The notes under the pieces: model-generated
Database searches by the model: none
Seen by the model: the letters and a program-made list of their open reading frames with translations, nothing else
Told to the model about the DNA's origin: nothing
Part shown: in pieces, positions 43,291 through 54,600 of the stretch
Layout of the letters: the number at the start of each line of letters is the position of its first letter
How positions within the stretch are numbered: the stretch's first letter is position 1
Assembly: GCA_009760885.1 (NCBI GenBank)
Contig: CM019700.1
Location: 1,659,905 to 1,723,904, forward strand
DNA: 64,000 nt
Direction of reading: 5' to 3'
DNA from: Achatina immaculata
Lineage: Eukaryota > Mollusca > Gastropoda > Stylommatophora > Achatinidae
Position numbers and translations under genes: made by a program

Positions 43291-45648
43291 CTAGTGCATC
43301 ATGATGCTGTCTGTGGGGAGCTTGTCCATGATGTTGTTCACATCCACTATCTTATGGATCCAGTTGTAGATTCGCCTCAGTGCATCATTAATTCTGTCCA
43401 CACAATTCTTCCACACTAACCTCTCCAGCCTGGGGTTGTCCACAACACTAGGTGGGTACTTCATGACAAGGTAGTGGATAGCGGCCATTTTGGCAGGATC
43501 CAGCGCCTTATTTTTATTCTCCATCTTCTTCCCGTTTATATAAAACACACCTGATACATTACGGTCATATACTTCACCTAGAGTAAAGATTCTGAACACA
43601 AGCTCCTTTGCCAGGCGCTCACGGCGACCCTGACATGCGGACTCTGCCTCCTTTAGAACTGTAGAACAGATGCTGATCTCTGATGTCCCAATACTGCGAA
43701 CGAGGGGTTTGCGAGTTGAAGACATCGCAGAGATTATTTGATCAGAGCTCATATTCTTCTGGAAATCCTCCACTAGGATGTCCCAGAACCTTGGGTCTAG
43801 AATGACTGTCTTTGGATTTGCTGATGTGTTGGAGAACCTGGCGTTAGGCTCCTTGCTGCTGCCTGGACCCAGCTCAAACTTCTGGTTCTCATTGCCTTCA
43901 TCGTACACCGTGACAGCAATACCACTCTGACTATCTACAATGGGCACATTGATGTCTGATGTTGGAACTGTGGCACTGACTTGGCTGCCCATGCTCCCCA
44001 AGACCACTGGAATAAGATCTTGCTCTGCCGGCAGCTCCTGGACGGTGCTGGATGCCGTCTCCGGAGTCTCGCTTGGGCTGGATGCCTCCATCATGCCCTG
44101 ACCCTGCACCATGGATACTGTGCCCACAGGAATGAAGAGATCAGAATCACTGCGTTTCAGTTCATCAGTGGCTGAGTAGTCAGATATGGTGAGGTAGTTG
44201 GACAAAGCTGCCTTCAGGCTTGCTTTGGTAACTGTGGCATTTGCTGGTGGCGTTGGAGTCTGAGTGGGCGTGGAACTTCCCGGGACAATGGGTTTGGGTT
44301 TGTTCTTGTTGATCTTTGGTTGTACTGCAACTGACATGGCCACAGAATGTGGAAAAAAGTGATTCTCAATTCTTTCTACTCTCTTATTCATCTCCATAAG
44401 AACATTCTGGGACTCCTTGAGCATGCTCATTGTCTTGTCCATTTTAGCAGCCAGCTGGAGAAAAGCCTGTGGGGTAACTGTTGCTGTGGATGCCTGGATC
44501 TGAGGGAAAAGTGAGTTGACTGGAGGCAGAACAAGGGAGACTTGAGGGATCTGTGCTCCACCAGCCTGTATGGGTATGCCCTGGGCAATCATTTGCTGTG
44601 CAGCCTGGGGGGCTGGCTGAATCTGCCTGGCGGCCTGAATCTGATGCCTTTGTTGACCGTCTGCTGTTGTGATAACGACACTCTCCCCCCCTGCCGTCGT
44701 GGCTATCTGTCCATCCTGGGTCAGCAGGACATTCTGGCCTAGAGCCTGCTGTAGATTCTGCTGCGTGAGCACTATGTTAGGTCCCAGCTCATCCCCCTCA
44801 GTCTTAACTATAAAATTGCCAGACAATGCCTGTTGACCAGGAGCGGCTATAACAATATTCTGACCATGCTGGGCGCCATGGGAGTGGATCACATAGTTCT
44901 GTCCAGTCTGCTGGGCATGTGGAGAAGCAATAATCATATTCTGACCACCAGCAAGGGAGAATGTGACCACCTGACCTCCTTGCTGTTGGACAACTGAATC
45001 AGCACTAACTTGGGCTGCATAAGCTTCAGCATAATTCTGAACCTGCTGCGGGGTAATCTGCCCCTGGGCAACCACCTGCTGACCGCTAACATCAATAGTC
45101 TGAGTCTGCTGCTGATTGTTTGGGTTGGCTGTCACATCCTGGCCCTGGTTGGAGCTAACGACTGTAACGTTCATGTTCCCGGCAACCTGTGCCGGTATGG
45201 TCTGGGGAAATGTGTTAGTGCTGGACACAACCTGACTAAACACAGGAGCTGATGATATCTGCTGAGCATGACTGTAAGCCTGAGCTATCATCTGGCTTGT
45301 ACTGAACACAGGTTGGGCCTGAGAAAATGTATTTCCTTCCTGACTATAGCCAACCATGTTAGGATTCATCAGCAGGTCAGCTAGTGGCTTGGCTTCATTA
45401 AACTCTCCACTGTTGAACTCATTCCCATAAAACTCTGTACTCTTCGGCTCCGTAAGTAAATCCAACGATTCCCTGATCTCATCAGACAGCTGGTAGTACT
45501 GCTGAATGTGCTGCTGGGGCTGTTGTGCCCCCTGAGCAGTTGGCACTCCAGGCTGACTTGCTGGTGTAGCACTGCTTGATGTAGTTGTAGCTGCTGCTTG
45601 CGTGGAATCAGCTGAAGTGTTGTTCACAACTGCCGATGTTGTCGTACC
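43291..45648 (-). CDS. BEN-domain nuclear protein, coding exon 5 (terminal; 785 codons + stop)
   Basis: This last exon gives residues 125-909 of the assembled protein. It opens after a strong acceptor (poly-T, CTCTTCAG|GG) in phase 0; the 18 codons upstream in the open frame are intron. Residues ~125-510 are low-complexity, rich in Gln, Thr, Asn and Ala (QPQQHIQQYYQ, ANPNNQQQTQTI, HSHGAQHGQNIVI), like activation domains. Residues ~515-555 form a short amphipathic coiled coil (MDKTMSMLKESQNVLMEMNK, RVERIENHFF). Residues ~740-895 are a BEN domain: VILDPRFWDILVEDF, then LAKELVFRIFTLGEV, GKKMENKNKALDPAKMAAI, then LVWKNCVDRINDALRRIYNW near the C-terminus. BEN domains bind DNA or chromatin partners, usually in transcriptional repression. 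No named orthologue could be fixed. Confidence 0.85.
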   Translation of the reverse strand, partial: GTTTSAVVNNTSADSTQAAATTTSSSATPASQPGVPTAQGAQQPQQHIQQYYQLSDEIRESLDLLTEPKSTEFYGNEFNSGEFNEAKPLADLLMNPNMVGYSQEGNTFSQAQPVFSTSQMIAQAYSHAQQISSAPVFSQVVSSTNTFPQTIPAQVAGNMNVTVVSSNQGQDVTANPNNQQQTQTIDVSGQQVVAQGQITPQQVQNYAEAYAAQVSADSVVQQQGGQVVTFSLAGGQNMIIASPHAQQTGQNYVIHSHGAQHGQNIVIAAPGQQALSGNFIVKTEGDELGPNIVLTQQNLQQALGQNVLLTQDGQIATTAGGESVVITTADGQQRHQIQAARQIQPAPQAAQQMIAQGIPIQAGGAQIPQVSLVLPPVNSLFPQIQASTATVTPQAFLQLAAKMDKTMSMLKESQNVLMEMNKRVERIENHFFPHSVAMSVAVQPKINKNKPKPIVPGSSTPTQTPTPPANATVTKASLKAALSNYLTISDYSATDELKRSDSDLFIPVGTVSMVQGQGMMEASSPSETPETASSTVQELPAEQDLIPVVLGSMGSQVSATVPTSDINVPIVDSQSGIAVTVYDEGNENQKFELGPGSSKEPNARFSNTSANPKTVILDPRFWDILVEDFQKNMSSDQIISAMSSTRKPLVRSIGTSEISICSTVLKEAESACQGRRERLAKELVFRIFTLGEVYDRNVSGVFYINGKKMENKNKALDPAKMAAIHYLVMKYPPSVVDNPRLERLVWKNCVDRINDALRRIYNWIHKIVDVNNIMDKLPTDSIMMH

Positions 45649-46924
45649 CTGAAGAGGAAAAAAAAAACAGAAATTACAATCACTTCTGGTCAAAGACCAC
45701 AAAGAAAAATAACTTGATGCACAATGGTTTCTACTCCAAGTCTGTGTGTCTGCATGGTACCTATGGTGTAAAGTGGCTTTAATGGAACACCAACCAATTC
45801 ATTCGATGATAAGCTGAAATGTTCCACAAACTTCTGTTCAATGCTAATGTTAGGTGAATATTAACTTCTCCTTAATAAGTTGATAATCATGCTTACAGTG
45901 AAACTGGGAACATCCTCCATTTCCTGATTCTAACATCTGGGGTAACTGTCTACAAAATCAAGAGAGGATGCCATTATAGTAAACTTTCGTTATCTAAACA
46001 TCGTCTTGTGCCATCTCCACACTGAAAGGCTGCTGCAAATGACACAAGCTGCTCTCATGGCGCACATAGCCATTCAGTAGTCTATTCATCTTTAACTATG
46101 TTTTCCCCTTGATCTATTCCCCTCAAACATGAGATTTAAACCCGGTCTCTTTGCTCAGTAAACTAATGTCCTACGCACTGAGCTTCATAGATTCCCAGAA
46201 ATGACTAAAACTTAGATTTTAAACTTAAGAAAACCTGACAGCAACATTCCTGATTTGTTAAGAATCACAAGAAAAGCATTAAGTCACCAACAACACAAAA
46301 ACACACCCAACTTTTTAAAAATCAAATCCGCATTAAGATTAATGAATCTTCTGAGTAAGAAAGAAAAAAAAAAAACTGCCATGCCACTGAAGCACCTAAT
46401 GAACATGGCATTAGCATCCACATTTTCCTTGACCTCTCGGAACAACAGAAGATAATGGGGTAAGCATCGTGTCTGACTACTTTTTATTTCCACCCCAGAA
46501 GGAGCCAGATACTCATTTCTACAACTGGGTAACTGGTGAGTATGTTTTGTATGTGCAGTGATGGTGGAGGCGAACTCAGTCTGGGAGCTTCATTCAAACC
46601 AATGGCCTTGCCATGAGAGATGAGCACAATAACCACTTCACTAAAATATAAATGTGTCAGACAATTCAAATGTCTCATACTGTACACAGAGGTGCATGTT
46701 CAGGCACTATCTCCCCATGTTAATGTTTACCATATGTTGGAGAGAAGATGAGCTTTCAACATTAAGGTACCAGTATGTCTAGTGAATAAAGCAGCCTTGT
46801 GAATATAGTGGCCTCAAGGGGCATTTATTCCTTTCGGATGTTGAATTTTGTGATCAAGGAAGACTGATGGATTAAATATAAAACAGAATACTCAGGCTCT
46901 GACACAGATTTGAATTAGGGCTTG

Positions 46925-47275
46925 GAAACAAGCAGATATGAACAGCATATGAAAGTCAAAACAAAGAAAATGAACAGCACTGGAAATTCAAAAATTTCCA
47001 TAGAAGAAACTGGAAATTGATCAGCACCGGGGAAAAGTCCATGTGGAACAATGAGATACACCTATAACTTGAAAATCAAAAGGAAACATGAAAATATGAT
47101 TAGCACTGTAAAGTCCATAAGCAACACAGTAAAAGGATTAGTAGAAAGGAAAATCCACATGGAATATAAGTTTCAGCACAGGAAGATCCTTGAGAAACAT
47201 GAAAATATGAAAAAAACTGGAAAATTCTATGGAAAATATGGAGATACAAGGATTTATGACAAATGCATGAATATA
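46925..47275. repeat. Diverged tandem repeat, ~60-65-bp unit
   Basis: Words such as GAAACATGAAAATATGA, AGCACTGGAAA and TCCATAAGCAACAC/TCCATGTGGAACA recur at roughly regular spacing. Decay is advanced. Confidence 0.5.
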
Positions 47276-47584
47276 ATGAATGGAACCTAAATGCACTGAA
47301 AGTGCACATGCCATTTTTCTCCACCCACACCCCACCCCACCCCTTTCCCAAAACCCATAGATATTTTCTGTTATTAAAATAAAGGCAACAAAGAAATTAC
47401 TATCATTATTATCATTTCATATAATTAACTAACACTGTCTGCTTTATTAATATTTACGTTTATAATTCTGAAAATGTAAGGTGCTGAAAAATTGCCTACA
47501 CATTAGACAGATTTTCAGCACTTTGAATTTTCAGTATTATCAATGTAAATATTCATAGATTACACTTTATTTTTCTTTGTCTTG

Positions 47585-47905
47585 TTGTGTGCTTGTGTCG
47601 TGTACTTGTGCTATCTCCCTGTAACTGCGAGCTGGCATGCTGTGGAGGTGTTTGGGATACAGCATCATGTCAGTGTAGGAGCGGGTTATGGCAGCAATTT
47701 TTTCAGTCTAGGTGTACAGCTAAAAAGCAGGGGGGTTTGCAATGCTTCTTTAGCAGACTCCACCACCACGGGGACTATGGTGATCCCTGCCCCATTAGCC
47801 AGACTAGGCCTGTTACTAGGGGTGCCAACGGAGAGGTGGGACAGGGTCTTGGTCAGCAATGGTTGGCTAACCCTGATGCTAGCATATCAGCTATGGGTTA
47901 CTGAT
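47585..47905 (-). repeat. Repeat E copy 4 (most complete)
   Basis: The reverse complement runs from AGCTGATATGCTAGCATCAG through CACCCCTAGTAACAGGCCTA, GGCTAATGGGGCAGGGATC, GTGGTGGAGTCTGCTAAAGA and CTGCTTTTTAGCTGTACACC to CCATAACCCGCTCCTACACT. The open frames on the plus strand here (47582-47971, 47587-47904) are by-products. Confidence 0.8.
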
Positions 47906-47994
47906 TGCATATTCGGACAGCATCTTCACCCCTTATTTTTCTTTATATATTATAACATAAGTATACATTAAAAAAGGAAGTGAGCATTCTGCAA

Positions 47995-48235
47995 TGTTAA
48001 CCACGCAGATTAGAAACACTCAGAGCATAAACAGCAAACACCTATAGGATAAACAACCTGAAAACATTTGGTTGCACAAGAGTTTAAAGCATAAACAGTC
48101 CACAGATACTTTAAAAGTGCAAAACAGCTTAGAAACATTCAAAGCATAAACAGCATCTAGAAATACCTACAGGATAAACAGATTGAAAATATCTGATGCA
48201 CACACAGCCAAAACAGCAAACATAATCATAACGAG
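47995..48235. repeat. Diverged tandem repeat, ~60-bp unit
   Basis: TTAGAAACACTCAGAGCATA, AAACAGCAAACACCTATAGG and ATAAACAACCTGAAAACATT recur twice more with changes. Confidence 0.55.
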
Positions 48236-49455
48236 CAATAAAACAACAAAAAAAAAAGGCAATAAATTAAAGTTACAACAAAATGATAACACTAACAATC
48301 TAATAGAAGCAAATAAATGACCACTTTAAACAAGTTTTTAAAAATTTTTCAATAACTATAATCATATGGAATTGTTTCATAATTGGGAATCCATAATGTA
48401 ATCTATGTAAACACTCAAAATAAGCATTAACTTATTCCACAGAAAACATGGTATGTGTGTGATACATAATAAAAAATGCTTTTGAGTGTTGTATGATAGT
48501 TTACAAATTAAACAATTCAGTAGATAGTCTAAGAATTAAACAATTTAGTAATTAACAGTTAATAATTCAGTAATCAATAGTTAATAATTCAGTAATCAAA
48601 CTACTCTTATGAAATCTGAGACAGGACCCAAATACAGCAAAGTGTTAAGATGAAAGAAAACAGAATTAGAACAAAAAACTTTAGACAAAGCAGTGAAAGA
48701 AAATGAGCAAAAGAATGACCAAGACTAGAAACCCAGATTCTGGAAAGATGAGCAAACATCTAGCCATAAAGGGACACTGCAAAATGCCTCCTGCTGAAAT
48801 AGTTGCTATGCTACCTGATTAGCAACCAGAGTTAACCAAGAACTATGCCACCAACACACCTAGGGAGCTAAAGTTGGTCAAAACTCCCTAAATCCTCACA
48901 GTGTTTCATGCAGAAAGCTACCTACCACTGCAGAACGAAACCAACATATGAGGATATGTGCTTATCATGGCACTTGAGCCTGGTTCTTAGGTCCTAACTC
49001 CTTGGTAACATGAACCTCTAAAGAAAATGCCTCATCCAACCTGGCAATTTTATTCCAAGACTATCGCCGAATCAACTCAAAACTTGTTGATCGGACTTAA
49101 GAATGACAGCAGCTTCTTCAAGAAGAACTGGCAGGAGATAGAACTGTCACTTGTCCACAGGCCACAATAAGCACAATTTTATGTTTGTTCACATACAACT
49201 CCTGCATAATGGAACATGATACTAGAAAGAACAACTTAACTCAAAACACTTACCTGTTAACCTACACGGCACATAAAATAATTACTCAAGGTTTTACGTC
49301 ACATAAAAATTATTACATTACAGATGTAAAGGAAAAGGAATCCCTCCCCTCTTAGAAATGAAAAAAAAAAAAAACAAAAACATCCAAGACCAAAACACAC
49401 ATTGGCAAATCAATTCTTTCTGCAAAGCATTAACAATAATGCAAAAATTACTAAC

Positions 49456-49515
49456 CTTCTTCTTCTTTTGTTTTTTTGTGTGCATGTCCATGAGAGACTC
49501 AGGACGTTTAGATTT
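49456..49515 (-). CDS. BEN-domain nuclear protein, coding exon 4 (20 codons)
   Basis: A 60-bp exon between TTTCAG|AAA and AAG|GTTAGT encoding KSKRPESLMDMHTKKQ plus KKKK. Both borders are phase 0. It contributes residues 105-124, a lysine-rich segment that reads as a nuclear localisation signal. It is inferred from the splice signals, the matching phase and the basic composition that continues exon 3. An RNA read across the junctions would prove it. Confidence 0.7.
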
Positions 49516-50409
49516 CTGAAATTGAACGACACCTAACTTTAGACAACACTTAAACACACAACAACGGAACAAAAATTTTCTATGCTTGGGATTACAAACA
49601 CACACACACACACACACACAAAAAACAAAAACAAATGGTTTTACAACATTGAGTAAAGCAGTGCAGTGAAGCTCATAAAGTGGAAAACAAATCCAAAATA
49701 CACAGAATAGTGAAAGGTTAAAAGTGACAAAAGCCAAAGAAAAAAAAAAATTGGGTGGTTTTTTTTTTTTTGGGGGGGTGGGGGGTGGGTGGTGGTGCGT
49801 GTGTGTGTGTGACAATTCCAAATTTTTGTAAAGGGCTGGGGGTGGGGAAAGAAGACAGCTCCAAAAATGTAAAATTAAAAAAAAAGTGGGGTGGGGGAAC
49901 GCGTGCAATGAAGTATAGTACATTTTATCTTGCATACTGCTAAGATGTGTTTCATGCTGCCTTTTCATTTGAGCAGCAGCTTCCAAATTTTAAGACTGTG
50001 AATTCATGAAACCAGTGATAATATGGCTCCCCTACACTGGGTATTACATGAAACTTCTAACATTTCTAACATTTCACATAACCGATACTTGCTACCAAGA
50101 TCCTCCCATGTGACTCTTGCCAGGTTTGGAAACCACTGCACTGAAGTCATTCTTCAATTTTAAAAAAAAAAGTTCTATAGAAAAATTTCAAAATAAACTT
50201 TTAAGTCAGACTTTTCAAAACACTCTAATGGAACATGACATGAACAACACTATGATTCATTCATTCATTCATTTGCATATCCCTTGTGGAACTTTGCCTC
50301 CCAAACAGCACTCATGTAGGCCTCTTGGTTGTGAGCAAGATGCCCTGCTGCTGATGCATCCATTTGCAGATCATCAACGATGTCTTGCAGCCATCTTCGC
50401 CTTGGTCTT

Positions 50410-52230
50410 CTTCTTCTTCTTCTTCGTTCGCACTGTCTGTCTATATCTGCAGTCCTGTCTCTTGGATAAATTTCACTGTTTTTTGTAACTCATGTATGGA
50501 ACCGTAGAGCTTATCTTCTTTAGTGGTTTCACTGGGCCAGTAGTTATTTCTCAGTGTCTCGTAGTTGATGCAGTTCTGGAGGATATGTTCCACAGTTTGG
50601 GGCACCTGGGCACATGTACATAGATTAGTAGTACCAACCTTAAACTTTGTATACATATGACTTCGGAGTCGGCTGTGTCCTGTTCGGAGACGGAAGATGG
50701 TGACTTGTTCCTTTCTGTTTAGCATGTGATAGTCATCATGTGGTGGTGTTTGTGGCTTCCTGTAGGTTTTTATCATGCTTTTCTTCTGATTATAGGTGAC
50801 TGGTATGTCTGGTTGCTCCATTTCAGTGCCCTCTTTGGCCAGATGGTCAGCTTTCTCATTGCCTGGTATCCCACAGTGGGAGGGAATCCATTGCAAAGTG
50901 ACTCCATGTTGTAAGCCAATTTTTGACAAGGCATCCTTAAGGTCTGGTAGTTTGTTGCACTGAAGAGCTTCCAGTACTGATCTTGCATCTGTGAGAATTA
51001 CTACAGGACATGTATCAATTCTGGAGTCTGATAGTTTTTCAACTGCAGCAATAATTGCCCTAACTTCTGCATCAAAGTTGTTGCAGTATTTACCAGTGGG
51101 TATGGAAATCTTGTCAATGGTGTTGTTTGGATATTCAATATATGCTCCTGCCCCACCATTTTTTATGGCATTATGTGCAGATCCATCTGTATACACACGT
51201 ATCCAGGTGTCACATGGATATTTGTCATCTAGAACACTAAGTGTGGCTACTGATCTTACAAGACTGCTCTGCATCTCACCATTCTGCACACCTTTCACTT
51301 CAGTCTGAATAGTTATTTGTGCATAATCTGCTTCTTTCCATGGTGTATGCTCTGGTACAGATGATAATGGAGTGACTACAGTTGGAAGGTCAGGTATCAG
51401 CTTATGCATACGCTTGGCCTGATGAATGAAGCTGCTTCTTTTAAGCCGTCCTAATGCCAAGTTATTGAATCTCTCCTTCAGGGGATGGCTTACAGAGCTA
51501 AGGAATTTTTCTCCCATGGTCATGACCTTTGTGTCTCTACGTTCCTTTAGCGCTTGAACACCAACTATTTTCTGCATTTCTACTATTGGTGTGGACCTCA
51601 TGGCACCTGTGATAATCCGTAGTGACTGATTTTGAACCTTGTCTAGATTATGCAGCGTAGTGTTTGATGCTGTGCACCAAGATGTTGAGCCATATTCTAA
51701 ATGTGGTAGAATACTTTGCTGATATACGTTCTTGAGGATTCTTTCACTAGCTCCCCATGTAGTCCCACTCAATTTTCTTAATATGGCTAGTTTTCTTCTG
51801 GCTTTTGCTTCTGCACTGTTGATGTGTTGCTTCCAAGTCAGTTTTGAGTCAAGAGTCACTCCTAAGTAAGTGGGTTGGTTGTCCATCCTTAAGGGTATTT
51901 CATTTACAAAGATCTTACCTGCTTTCTGTTTAGATGAGAGGGTGAACAGAGTGGTACTTGATTTCTCTGTGTTGATACTTACACACCATTTGTTTGTCCA
52001 TGATGTCAAGATGTCTGCTGCTCTTTGGAGTCTCTGTGTAGCAACTGTCGCATATTCATCTGTACACCACATGACCAGATCATCTGCATACAGTGCTGCT
52101 TTGATTCCATAGGGAAGTTCCTTGACCAGGTCATTAATGAATACAAGGAATAGTGTAGGCGAAAGGACTCCTCCTTGTGGTACACCGTGTCGCAGAAGTA
52201 CTTTCTGGCTTTTGTGTCCATCCATTACTA
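50410..52230 (-). mobile_element. I-clade LINE (RT + RNase H), 5'-truncated, inserted in LINE-A
   Basis: A perfect 14-bp target duplication TTCGCCTTGGTCTT lies at 50396-50409 and 52231-52244. The minus-strand 3' end is GCGAACGAAGAAGAAG plus further AAG units, about 25 nt past the stop codon. The coding part is uninterrupted, which suggests a recent insertion. RNase H after RT places it in the I group of LINEs (I/Nimb-like). Confidence 0.9.
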
Positions 52231-52279
52231 TTCGCCTTGGTCTTTCTCTCTTTCTTTTTCCCATTATGTACCCTTCCAA
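50441..52279 (-). CDS. Open ORF2 fragment: reverse transcriptase + RNase H (I-clade LINE)
   Basis: 612 codons without a break. The first 16 codons (MEGYIMGKRKRERPRR) come from the host LINE-A; LINE-I sequence starts at about residue 17. Residues ~30-190: RT with GVPQGGVLSPTLFLVFINDL and the catalytic LYADDLVMW (~residue 68), NTEKSS and YLGVTLDSKLTW. Residues ~355-490: RNase H with the D-E-D-D set visible in VYTDGSAHN, FDAEVRAI, VILTDARSVLEAL and GIPGNEKADHLAKEG. The C-terminus has TIFRLRTGHSRLRSH and CTCAQVPQTVEHILQNC. The endonuclease, ORF1 and N-terminal RT are missing, so it is unlikely to retrotranspose in cis, but the enzyme fragment could be expressed. Confidence 0.88.
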   Translation of the reverse strand: MEGYIMGKRKRERPRRIVMDGHKSQKVLLRHGVPQGGVLSPTLFLVFINDLVKELPYGIKAALYADDLVMWCTDEYATVATQRLQRAADILTSWTNKWCVSINTEKSSTTLFTLSSKQKAGKIFVNEIPLRMDNQPTYLGVTLDSKLTWKQHINSAEAKARRKLAILRKLSGTTWGASERILKNVYQQSILPHLEYGSTSWCTASNTTLHNLDKVQNQSLRIITGAMRSTPIVEMQKIVGVQALKERRDTKVMTMGEKFLSSVSHPLKERFNNLALGRLKRSSFIHQAKRMHKLIPDLPTVVTPLSSVPEHTPWKEADYAQITIQTEVKGVQNGEMQSSLVRSVATLSVLDDKYPCDTWIRVYTDGSAHNAIKNGGAGAYIEYPNNTIDKISIPTGKYCNNFDAEVRAIIAAVEKLSDSRIDTCPVVILTDARSVLEALQCNKLPDLKDALSKIGLQHGVTLQWIPSHCGIPGNEKADHLAKEGTEMEQPDIPVTYNQKKSMIKTYRKPQTPPHDDYHMLNRKEQVTIFRLRTGHSRLRSHMYTKFKVGTTNLCTCAQVPQTVEHILQNCINYETLRNNYWPSETTKEDKLYGSIHELQKTVKFIQETGLQI

Positions 52280-52637
52280 GACGGTCTTCCCTAGATTATC
52301 ATGACATTTAATGTGTCCAAAATATTCCAGTTTTCTCTCTTAATACTCTTTACTAGCCAGCCTTCTTCAATATTAAGTTCTTGTAGTATGGATATATTTG
52401 TTCTTTTTTGTGTCCATGATATTTGAAGAACTCTTCTGTAGCATTTACATTGAAAGGCATTTATGCATTTCTCAGCTGTTTTGTTAAGTGTCCAGGTCTC
52501 ACAGGCATATGTTGCGATGGGAAAGATGCATGCCCTTAAAAATCTTATTTTTGTGGTTCTGTCTGCTCCTCTCCACAGATTCTTTAGTTGTTTTACTTTC
52601 TGAAGAGCGACAGATGTCCTCCTTTTAATTTCCCTCA

Positions 52638-52698
52638 TTGTAATGTAAGACGGGCCTGCGTGCCCAATTCTTTACCCTTGAAAAATAAAGATTATTCA
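52638..52698 (+). mobile_element. Short retroelement 3' end inserted in LINE-A
   Basis: Between two copies of TCATTGTA (52634-52641 and 52701-52708) lies about 60 bp reading ATGTAAGACGGGCCTGCGTG and AAAAATAAAGATTATTCATT. It has an AATAAA followed by an (ATTC)n tail, as in the 3' ends of CR1- or RTE-type elements. It is severely 5'-truncated. Confidence 0.65.
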
Positions 52699-54359
52699 TT
52701 CATTGTATCTCCATTATTAGTTAGTAGTGATCCAAGATATTCAAAACTCTCCACTTCTTCCAGTTTTTCCCCATTGATACATATTTCAGCTGCCTTGTTT
52801 GTTTTGTCAGTTGTCATTAATTTAGTTTTCTGTGCATTAAGACAGAGGTTTTGCTTTTTGCTGTTCTTATGGACTGACATGATTTGTTGTTCCATTCCTT
52901 TTTGTGGTGTAGACAGTAATACTGTGTCATCAGCATATCTAATCTCTGGTATTTCATAACCTCCGATTGTTATGGCATCGTAATATTCTTTGTCTACATC
53001 TTCTCTAACATTCCTCATTATATTTTCAGTATACAATTTAAATAAGTAAGGTGACAATATGCATCCCTGATGGACCCCTTGTTTTATGTCAAACCAACTT
53101 GTTGTTTCACCATTTATTCTTACTGCTGCTTGTCGGTCTAGATACAGCAGTGATGTTAATTGTATTGAATGTGTTGGAAATCCCATTTTTTTTCATTATT
53201 TCCCAAAGTTTCTGGTGTTGAACACAATCAAATGCCTTTGAGTAGTCTATAAAGGCTAAATATAGATTCACATTAAATTCTCTGCATTTCTCTATTATTA
53301 ATCTTATATTGAATATATGATCTCTTGATCCTCTTGCTTGCCTGAAACCAGCTTGTACCATATTGATTTCTTCTTCTATTTACTTTCGAAGTCTACCCAT
53401 TATAATTTTTAACAGAATTTTACTGGCATGACTAATCAGGGAAACAGTTCTGTAGTTTGTGCATAATTTCAGGTTATCCTTTTTTGGCAGTGGTATGAAC
53501 ACAGTTCTTTTCCACTCTTTTGGCCAAATACCAGAATGCCATATCTTTTTACACAGTGCATGATAGATTGTTGCACATTCCTTTCCTCCTGCTTTAATAA
53601 GTTCAGCTGTTATCTCATCGCATCCTGGTGATTTACCATTTTTCAGATTCTTTACTGCCCATAAAACTTCTATTGTCAGTTTGGGTTCTTTCTCCTCCAA
53701 TAATAATTCACACTGTAGATTTCTGCTTTCACAGTTGGTTGTTTCATACACTTCTCTGCAATATTCCTTCCATCTTTCTAGAATTTCCTCTGTCTCTGTC
53801 TCGGTATTCCCCATCTCATCACAAATTACATTTAGCTTAGGTGTGACATTTCTCATCAGTGTCTTCATTTCTTTAAACATTTCACTATCTCTTCCACACT
53901 TGTGATGTTCTTCTATTCTTTCACAACAATCTTGTATGTATTGTTTTTTGTCCTTTCTTATGTTTCTTTGTACTTTTTTTGTCAAAGATTTATATTTCTC
54001 TTTGTTGTTGTTTGTCACTTTCTCTTTCATGTTCATTTCTCTACGTTGTTTTATCAGTTCTAGTGTGCTTAATTATGATTGTATATTAGATATCAGTTCT
54101 AGTGTGCCTAATTATTAGTGTCTAATTATGATTAGTATTAAAAACTACCCAATGACTAGTTTGTTAGTCTCTTTAGGCAAAAGATAATAAGGGAAAACTG
54201 AACAGAAACTTCTGTAAACCCAAAACCCTAAGCTTTAATGTCCAACCTTCATTAGTCAATGACCAACAGTTCCTAGTTTCAAAGAAACCAGAACAAGCTC
54301 ATAATTCTAGCAATGAACAATGTACTCTTACAGTTTCCAGTTATACAAATGCATTATGG

Positions 54360-54600
54360 ACTGGGCCATTAGAAAGAATGGAAAAGAAAAGATAAATGAA
54401 AATTATATATGCACAAGAGATGAGGAAAACAAGACCAAGGGGAAGACCAAGACAGAAATGGAAAGACAACATAGAAGAGGATATAAAAGAAATTGGTGTC
54501 ACCAACTGGAGAGAGAAGATTAGGAATAGAGTGGAACAGAGGCAAACTTTATCTGCAGCAATGAGCCTTAATGGCTCGGAAAGCTGAAGAAGAATAATTA
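54360..54600 (+). mobile_element. LINE 3' fragment (fifth family)
   Basis: Plus frame RPRGRPRQKWKDNIEEDIKE, then TNWREKIRNRVEQRQ, and a stop after LNGSES is the usual C-terminus of a LINE ORF2 of RTE-like type. It ends AAAGCTGAAGAAGAATAAT. Only ~240 bp remain. Confidence 0.6.

Larger units (their letters stand above)
45649..49455 (-). other. Intron 4 of the BEN gene
   Basis: It begins (minus strand) at the exon 4 donor AAG|GTTAGT and ends at the acceptor before exon 5. It holds repeat E copy 4, two diverged tandem repeats (46950-47270; 48000-48230) and no additional exon that I could support. Confidence 0.7.
50253..54068 (-). mobile_element. LINE-A copy A8 (longest), split by an I-clade LINE and a small insert
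   Basis: Minus strand, 3' tail (ATTC)n at 50253-50271. It covers, from the 5' side: a pre-RT region (53380-54036: KNLKNGKSPGCDEITAELIK, PKEWKRTVFIPLPKKDN), the RT fingers and palm (53107-53361: GFRQARGSRDHIFNIRLI, LAFIDYSKAFDCVQHQKLW), RT with EIRYADDTVLLSTPQKGM (52692-53186) and the post-RT and C-terminal parts (52291-52638; 50253-50395). Two interruptions are nested inside. It is 5'-truncated; the endonuclease is absent. TATGATT at both borders may be a short target duplication. Confidence 0.88.

Noticed and set aside
47582..47971. Two overlapping plus-strand frames (129 and 105 codons)
   Set aside because: They lie across repeat E copy 4 and are not conserved as frames in the other copies.
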